Source: an uncultured Collinsella sp. (GTDB lineage: Bacteria > Actinomycetota > Coriobacteriia > Coriobacteriales > Coriobacteriaceae). Taken from it: a stretch of DNA of 20,691 nucleotides. The stretch spans positions 1 to 20,691 of the forward strand of contig CAMQHT010000041.1 of assembly GCA_947001705.1 (NCBI GenBank). Direction: 5' to 3'. The notes below the pieces were generated by a model that was not told the DNA's origin, made no database searches, and saw only the letters and a list, made by a program, of their open reading frames with translations. Below, in pieces: positions 18,001-20,691 of this stretch (positions within the stretch are counted from its first letter, which is position 1; every line of letters begins with the position of its first letter). A program made the position numbers and the translations under genes.

Positions 18001-19750
18001 CTTCAATGGTGCCGACGGAAGGTTGCCCCAGGGCACCCAGCTTACGCTCATCGATGCGAACGTTGATGGCAAGGCCGGCGGCAGAGAGTATCACTATACG
18101 GTGGGCGAAGGCGGAGCAACGAGCGTTTCCCTGAGCGGAAACGACGGCTTTAAGGATTCTGCGGGCAATCCATATCAGGAGCGATGGCTGAGCGAGATCT
18201 TGGGTGTGTCGGCCACGCAGGATGGCGCCGGCACATGGACCGTGTGTGATAACGAGGCAGAGGCGACCGCTAAAGCGAAACTCGATGGCAAGTGGACGCT
18301 GTTTAAGGTTGCGGGTGCTGACGTTCCCAGCAACAGTCGCTATACGCTAAAGGTACCCAAGGAGAAGGATGCCGGCAGAGAGAAGCGTGCATCGGAGAGC
18401 GTCTACCTAGTTGTCAATGTGCCCAAGTCGGGCGACGGCGTGACGCAAGCTAGTATCAACGGTTTTACGGCTTCGTCTATTGACTCGAATTCTTCGGGTG
18501 GCCGCATATCTTGGAATCTGCATCATGTTTTACGCACCGATGGCAGCGACGATATTCAAAACAGTACGGCATCGACATACAGCATCTTGTCCAATTATGA
18601 GCAGAATGTAGTCGACAAAAAAGATGGGGCGTGCATTCCGGTTTCGAAGTCGGAGGACGGTGCCGCCTACGTTCTTTCTCTCGATGTCATGGATACGGTT
18701 ACGTTTAGCCCGAGCCAATACTATACAGAGAGCGACCATCTGTTCTATCAGCTCGATACATCGCTGTGTCGCTATGGCGCCAACAACAACCTAATGGGAG
18801 TAAGCAGTTTCCCGAGCGGAACTTCGGCAATTGCGAAGTTCTATGTTGCCATCGGCAATCAGAACTACAGGTGGAGTGGCAGCGATTGGGAGCCGTATGA
18901 CGCTTCGACGCCTGCGTTTACACAGATTGTGACGGATACGGGTGATGACTCACTGAGGCTCACGCTCGACCATGACCTTGCCGGAATCCGCAAGCGTGCA
19001 GCGGGCGGATCCTTTACCGTGCGTACGGTAGTGGAAGAGATTCGCCTTACGCCGGACGGCTGCAACAAGGTTATCTCCCTGTCCAAGCAGTCTGGCGAGG
19101 ACGCCTGTACCAAGATGTCCTATACCGCCAAGCTTTCGACGCGTAAGGAAGGCCTTAATACCTCGAGCCTGACGCAGACGAAGCGCGGTAACGTCGGGTA
19201 CTATCGCATGGACACGGGTGATACGACCATTACGCTTTCTGCGCCAGATAAGTCGCAGCTTGGCATTAACGTGGACGACCTGCGTCCGATCGCGAATGGC
19301 GCGATTGGTCTGGGTGCCACGTATGAACTGGGTGGACTCAGCAACGCCGCCGAGGCAATTGCGAACGCAGACTCTGTTGTGTACACGCTCTCGCTTCAGC
19401 GCCGCGGAACCGACGGCACGTATGAGAGCGTAACGGATGATATCTCAAACTACGTAACAGTGACGGAGAGTAAGCTTGCCGCGGTCGCTCCCTCCGGTAG
19501 CACGATCACCTTCACTGACTCGAAGGAGAACGGCAAGTTCAAAACGAAGAACGGTAATACGACGTTTAGCCTGCCCTTTACCGTTAAGGTCAACACGCAG
19601 GTTGAACAGCGTGAGCAGTTCTACGCGAACTATCGCTTGGTGATGACAGCGAGCCTGGTTAAGGGTGACGTGGCGAGCGCAACGCCTCAATCGCCCGACT
19701 ATGTGACCTATACGCTCACGAGGGTGAACCTCAACGGCATCGACCACTAG
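9080..19750 (+). CDS. Giant exported GLUG/beta-helix surface protein (3556 aa)
   Basis: Signal peptide at 1-31 (basic MRTAKR, hydrophobic FMTVVMVL); cleavage may follow AAVAA, or VLQAC (17-21) may act as a lipobox. Residues 35-134 are an acidic Ala/Asp/Gly/Ser/Thr linker. From about 339 to 2615 there are more than twenty GG(L/V/I)(V/I)G motifs of GLUG type (GGVVGLVG near 411, GGVVGYVG, GGLIGEV, GGLIGYY, GGLLGAI), pointing to right-handed beta-helix or solenoid folds. Several modules open with a cap-like segment: LDELVELLKANG (140), TTAEDFAKLAI (785), DTAEKLLLWSAY (1298), DATEMNAIANYINN (1670). From about 2775 (SNQATADFPVLVISGND) the C-terminal 780 residues look like Ig-like or other beta domains and end DYVTYTLTRVNLNGIDH. 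There is no LPXTG, C-terminal membrane helix or S-layer-like domain. AAGAGG (9064-9069) lies ten bases before the ATG. A role as adhesin or surface fibre is inferred; no enzymatic motif was found. Confidence 0.85.
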   Translation: MRTAKRILAEFMTVVMVLQACSPTVAAVAAGWQNISSEIATAAAEASDTAESGETNGDAANGSGASDAGAAGDGAQDGAAKDDAATGDTSDSATGSDSTGDQTEGDDAAGDAAADDVEQDADAAVSEDAEAQADASITNLDELVELLKANGAENIVRKDDRSGIRSLDVKSSEAFAVLSNADASLYYDAQIKVIITGDAKLTESANNGMSFQGLGSDECPFEGRIYRDVDSPVELTTDRTVFNNLKLSDQNKTVRIKWVGATSYSAPMIASKVSGAENGEESKTLIASVDIVEPVNVDVKDATSALTAPLLGATTGDLAANVTYSLTDSRKNLNANATGNIGLIANTVESGSLTVGSVTFPNDLTSGGAVKTSSGNAGLLVGEVKDGATLSIGTLANVPTATVQSTNGSAGGVVGLVGSSTGAMVNVAKALDLHALTVKGTTASGGFIGKATVLTLGADNKQIGCPLNIGDENSACSGGVIGDVSFAQGFAVTSNMFDLGDLVTLGASQRAGALFGMADISNGDIVVQGGTYKSKLALPEDVSVNGSYGGLVGKVFATKTDDDGALRAFVVEKDADNKNTCSIEFDLASKLSDAGGVVGYVGDSANPNSQPVAVVFNGVTVACKGDASARTGTGKFGGAVGVVDTRNVLDVRDFKLTSDNPIGKAQSNRAAGIAGSAWNAVIKFSGITDLSGASFAENATTGQLVYENHNALIFAAGNGSNGDLGDKGAAVWTFKRSNSASKTDDIATYGEVVRLGGDFIKLDVDTHKLTLPDSLTAANGAYALTTAEDFAKLAITWQTNGYYSMVDGVTENNLNGLQSSTITVNGTIDLKGTGLTGFTQDRADGSQVFSGTLNGGGTINLAVGEAYGKRGEDVLDGNNTSNGNGKIYRHGRLGLFAAVNGATISNVTIAGSMKFDNGSAIDAGSLACAIVGNLSLSGVTCKTNIACDDTFANDVNIGGIAGSVLAASTVAFKDNSKAQATIAATKTLNGNSRIGGAIGYAGDYGSSFNVAGLEVAGSIETGDCAGGKIAQVGGLIGCIAQSTYNAGTIANSADKYVNISGLSFNSFEMKVGRNGDKLNGTGGFLGYSWGNAVVTIGDESINKNENSYALKTTNASITATADDSKELGGLVYAASGHWIINNYAIDLSGTTINAGAAQTLGVLVCRGCKVDDKTTYGVESYLGLYLEDRAYWDTAYRVPTGEGAIVASGVTSFDEWVGSGVKPNNGSKLMDADWNTVVSLHTQKNKLDMDGDSTKDNSYHNRSSFGRSQNTNGNTRYFYNLDIVSKNCEGGFSGSQIDTAEKLLLWSAYRYAPEGIRSTIVPNGTTGLDDSITITGTIDLAGYSYYPTQPSGEVTVENATITFCYSKIKAEQNGNKLNSDATQHENMHCGLFRTVANGDLTVKNVTLRGTVGPVINDGKSSEDTDGASGSSSGALVCRYVYGSSDGNGTKIRKISIDGLTLNNLIVDGANSATDANAYMPLLINEMQKYVSLNAKNIKTTGYTSDTKAATSLFGKLGVGSEADQVTAKFEQISLPSQKNKTIFTHASLLESFGYGSTSTGSADYTFTKADADADAGKVTYGSEIDGSTEYPGKQLWYYDEATYGAVSGYVTVDGKKDGDVRPWFGGYLPYVYKGKATESGVQYHEIKVNQRIPKLVEGCGTYGDPYAVKDATEMNAIANYINNQTALDGWEVTIAVNQSTLCTRRSDNKTDNEVTYVYKQAKDTGKKWEKKTGDTTDPSATLSDEMMHRYIQSAYYSIEPTGGNTITLDGASFGGFGNKANPFRGVIVGNPKGDKKATIKIENNEGSLRGLIPYSYGSVVRDLNIRYVNASATITYSAKDADGVPTSFFGGVIGCILGGDNIIDGVAVNGTTPDNSTTGFTVAGGGTKPHLVPIGGYVGAIAGGGVIFRNMSGTSWRAGTSDKSQGLGTGNFRQYDNPYVGRMIDGYAFSEGCKVENGNANYKINELTNKGAACVTTTGTDNKYIGTDAEAPVTTVENAQGLLVLSAIISSGAGAGAAHTDYANYGVFRGSKAYWGSDKQDPAINGYLFGNKEYGKVRNASYDCVGKPASASGDFETAKNDDQKAPGKQGWHGPLNHDDDVNSPYLVASYAADYQTGYVCASKSIGMSLEFKENATYDMTGYGTGYVGLSGRYYSNACSSNEASTDRDRITPHVATIDGNGATITVGTKDATYGVVEYADDDYKVSGVGGLFSTVMFTSTNVGQSVTANDGAQVKDLTFSNCNVSLTYKDANGSIASGPASSDLIGTGLLAGATANYDGNTRGVYRNVQMKNCTVLGAKSVGGLLGSSGRTSRRTDNDVTYMVNFGSGTQAPANLCDCSYTGLSVTGEKYVGGYVGAIASPCGVWTTAATGVYEKTIGKNSTITATGTTPYVGGVFGYTSSNVSVNTKIGITEAVASSTAVISGVNVLATGSNTDKYMGAGGVVGSAYRGVISISNVRIDAGGDAKSAIIGDATGTNNSIRNAGGLIGEVTSSGSPNTYWFEDCSVENINIAGTDQCSGGLIGYYFSNVNIACNNIAIESATIKGRWSGGLLGAINSGADVINVTNTKVSNTTFGGTSNGGIAGDGRGQFHLVNVLMDSNTYKLGSKQGVLLGEVDTNGYSLSAAGVNVKLGNGKTTRDLPPMVYTTNAAAVNMKSYIAFGDYNDTLEAPDKGITLYGADNTATTAASPYVTTSPVSTLAARASDNDTTDRYLFGDGATIDTAATVQSEAGTGVADRYTYTNIGGINDNGAYQNKSSYDASSVASKFNSNNDTSSNQATADFPVLVISGNDNTTVKSYLNIVTNGGFSDACRLNNENGTNPHVTAKAEVFQLKDGVFVKDGDASNNPTLRVVNNGKNNMSFSPSSDWDNGKGRFTLLTVTFTEAGQSYNVQVPIIVKRKLEIDFTATYDYGTQFKEKDYANLGKDAHVLTSFGEPMTGLLTWTYNSANGKEVDFGWDSYMAAGGSMKGLGKSILFNGADGRLPQGTQLTLIDANVDGKAGGREYHYTVGEGGATSVSLSGNDGFKDSAGNPYQERWLSEILGVSATQDGAGTWTVCDNEAEATAKAKLDGKWTLFKVAGADVPSNSRYTLKVPKEKDAGREKRASESVYLVVNVPKSGDGVTQASINGFTASSIDSNSSGGRISWNLHHVLRTDGSDDIQNSTASTYSILSNYEQNVVDKKDGACIPVSKSEDGAAYVLSLDVMDTVTFSPSQYYTESDHLFYQLDTSLCRYGANNNLMGVSSFPSGTSAIAKFYVAIGNQNYRWSGSDWEPYDASTPAFTQIVTDTGDDSLRLTLDHDLAGIRKRAAGGSFTVRTVVEEIRLTPDGCNKVISLSKQSGEDACTKMSYTAKLSTRKEGLNTSSLTQTKRGNVGYYRMDTGDTTITLSAPDKSQLGINVDDLRPIANGAIGLGATYELGGLSNAAEAIANADSVVYTLSLQRRGTDGTYESVTDDISNYVTVTESKLAAVAPSGSTITFTDSKENGKFKTKNGNTTFSLPFTVKVNTQVEQREQFYANYRLVMTASLVKGDVASATPQSPDYVTYTLTRVNLNGIDH

Positions 19751-19753
19751 TTC

Positions 19754-19771
19754 CGAAGCCAACTGGCTTCG
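19754..19771. repeat. 7-bp hairpin just after the giant gene
   Basis: CGAAGCC (19754-19760), loop AACT, GGCTTCG (19765-19771). There is no T-run. It sits five bases before the main terminator and may protect the 3' end of the transcript. Confidence 0.55.
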
Positions 19772-19776
19772 CAAAG

Positions 19777-19808
19777 GGGGCGGCAACCACCCGGTTGCCG
19801 CCCCTTTT
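19777..19808 (+). terminator. Rho-independent terminator of the surface operon
   Basis: GGGGCGGCAAC (19777-19787) pairs perfectly with GTTGCCGCCCC (19794-19804) around a six-base loop, followed by TTTTCTTG. It begins 26 bp after the stop codon of the giant gene. Confidence 0.95.
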
Positions 19809-19834
19809 CTTGTTCTCCTGGCCTGCTGCTGCCC

Positions 19835-19930
19835 CAGCTTCCCACCTAGCTTTCCAGCTTTCCACCTTAGGTGGTAAGTTAAGTGGAAAGCTGGAAAGCT
19901 AGGTGGAAAGCTGGAAAGTAAGTGGAAAGT
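19835..19930. repeat. Large palindrome with TGGAAAG tandem repeats
   Basis: The arms at 19835-19865 and 19883-19913 are complementary over 31 bp with one mismatch; the inner 23 bp (19843-19865 with 19883-19905) are perfect. Between them lies a 17-base loop that contains CTTA and TAAG. The right arm continues as tandem units: GTGGAAAGCTGGAAAGCTAG at 19883, a 19-bp near copy at 19903 and a partial copy at 19922. The core TGGAAAG occurs five times on this strand and twice inverted. No T-run follows, so it is not a typical terminator. Its role is unknown; a dispersed repeat element or a multi-site protein-binding region would fit. Confidence 0.85.
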
Positions 19931-20195
19931 TGACATGTAGGTGCGGGCTGAAGAGGGGTTAATAATTACACAAACCATACCAGCCAAACAAAAAGATACC
20001 AATCTGGTTGGTAAAACACCGTCAATGAGCCGCGAGCTAACTAGCTGCGTAAATAAAACCTAAAGAACTGTTGCATATTAATGGCAAATGCCCAGATGCC
20101 GCCGTGCGATTTTCAATTAACTGTTACGCGCAAACAGCAAAATGCTACTATCTAACATGCACGTAAGAAAGCAGATTAACGGTTAAGGCTAAGAA
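19931..20195. other. AT-rich non-coding region before the OrfA-like gene
   Basis: No coding sequence is supported. The region is clearly richer in A and T than its surroundings and holds a small inverted repeat ACCAA/TTGGT (19998-20012) and AGCT repeated around AACT (near 20036-20047). The only promoter-like signal is at 20143-20151. Confidence 0.5.
20143..20151 (+). promoter_or_regulatory. Extended -10 promoter element of the OrfA-like gene
   Basis: TGCTACTAT has a TGn extension and a -10 like TACTAT hexamer (20146-20151), about 45 bp before the start codon. The -35 region (near GTTACG) matches poorly. Confidence 0.5.
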
Positions 20196-20600
20196 GTGGC
20201 AGGTATGTCGGAAGCAACAAGGACTCGCACGCATGCGCCCGAGGTTAGGCAGCGCGCCGTCGAGGTCCTCCAAGAGGGGGTCGGTCATCGCGCCCTCGCC
20301 GCGGAGCTCGGCATTCCCCAGGCCACGGCTCGTCAGTGGGCCCGCGCATATGCCGTGGGCGGTGCCGACGCCGTTCTCAACGCCGGTTCGCATCATCACA
20401 CCTATTCGTACGAAGTTAAGCTCGCCGTGGTCAAGGACCGCTTGGAAAACGGCTTAACGGTTCGCGAGGCCATGATCAAGCACAAGATTCCCAGCGAGTC
20501 TTCGGTCAAGGCTTGGTGCCGCCAGTATCGCGAGAGCGGTGAGTCCGCGCTGGTTGATAAGCCGCGCGGTCGCAAGCCGCGCGTTAAAAAGGCGGAATAG
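20196..20600 (+). CDS. Stand-alone IS3 OrfA-like protein with two helix-turn-helix domains
   Basis: A 134-aa DNA-binding protein. The first HTH is in residues about 14-60 (RQRAVEVLQEGVGHRALAAE then LGIPQATARQWARAY). The second is in about 68-125 (YEVKLAVVKDRLENGLTVREA, then KIPSESSVKAWCRQYRESG), followed by a basic tail DKPRGRKPRVKK. The pattern of the second domain and the GRKP tail are those of OrfA proteins of IS3-family elements (IS150-like). A GTG start at 20196 is chosen because AAGG at 20185-20188 lies seven bases before it; ATG 20205 is the alternative and lacks a spaced ribosome site. A strong terminator follows the stop after 12 bp. There is no overlapping OrfB, no frameshift signal and no visible terminal inverted repeats, so this is either an IS remnant or a domesticated regulator. 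Confidence 0.75.
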   Translation: MAGMSEATRTRTHAPEVRQRAVEVLQEGVGHRALAAELGIPQATARQWARAYAVGGADAVLNAGSHHHTYSYEVKLAVVKDRLENGLTVREAMIKHKIPSESSVKAWCRQYRESGESALVDKPRGRKPRVKKAE

Positions 20601-20612
20601 CGAACGGGATGG

Positions 20613-20635
20613 TGCGCCCACAGGGGCGCATTTTT
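20613..20635 (+). terminator. Rho-independent terminator of the OrfA-like gene
   Basis: TGCGCCC (20613-20619), loop ACAG, GGGCGCA (20624-20630), then five T (20631-20635). The perfect 7-bp GC-rich stem and T-tract make it convincing. Confidence 0.92.
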
Positions 20636-20653
20636 CTTTCAAGACTTTAGTCT

Positions 20654-20674
20654 GCTGGCCGCGCAGCGGCCAGC
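20654..20674. repeat. 9-bp GC-rich stem-loop at the window end
   Basis: GCTGGCCGC (20654-20662), loop GCA, GCGGCCAGC (20666-20674), followed by TTTAAA. It could be a second terminator, or one for a converging gene beyond the window. The short T-run leaves this open. Confidence 0.5.
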
Positions 20675-20691
20675 TTTAAACCACCCGCTAC

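Noticed and set aside
18001..18060. LPQGT segment as a sortase signal
   Set aside because: It does not match LPXTG, lies about 580 residues before the C-terminus and is not followed by a hydrophobic segment.

Overview
The window holds eight protein-coding genes, all on the + strand. No rRNA, tRNA or CRISPR array was seen. High GC at third codon positions in the oxidoreductase gene, gene style (DUF4143 ATPase, Schlafen/AlbA_2 ATPase, GLUG-rich giant surface protein) and extended -10 promoters of the TGCTA type suggest a high-GC gut actinobacterium of the Coriobacteriia, most like Collinsella. That assignment is an inference from style; no taxonomic marker gene is present.

Layout. (1) 1-2202: a gene for an AlbA_2/HATPase_c_4 regulator-like protein (495-1937) sits between two pairs of long palindromic repeats (99-241 and 2059-2202). 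All four units have 18-bp arms and a 27-bp centre, and a 22-bp tandem repeat follows the gene. (2) 2341-4433: a 676-aa old-yellow-enzyme/FadH-BaiCD-type oxidoreductase with FMN, 4Fe-4S and FAD/NAD(P) modules, closed by a strong terminator. (3) 4465-5932: an AAA/DUF4143 ATPase gene preceded by five copies of an 11-13 bp motif at an exact 23-bp period that runs into its putative promoter. (4) 6209-19808: a four-gene unit. Three small single-pass membrane proteins with extracytoplasmic beta-rich domains (351, 271 and 314 aa) lie tightly together upstream of a 10.7-kb gene for a 3556-aa exported protein with many GLUG-like beta-helix repeats. A small hairpin with a T-run separates the third small gene from the giant one, and a strong terminator ends the unit. 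(5) 19835-20691: a large palindrome built of TGGAAAG-type repeats, then a 134-aa double-HTH protein like an IS3 OrfA with its own terminator and no OrfB.

The most interesting part is region 4. The three small proteins share the plan 'short cytoplasmic tail, transmembrane segment, beta domain'. Their features recall the TasA/camelysin (SipW-dependent) pilin-like families of Firmicutes, while the giant protein has no LPXTG and no C-terminal membrane anchor. I infer a surface fibre or adhesin complex in which the small proteins assemble or hold the giant protein. No signal peptidase of the SipW type and no sortase is encoded in the window.
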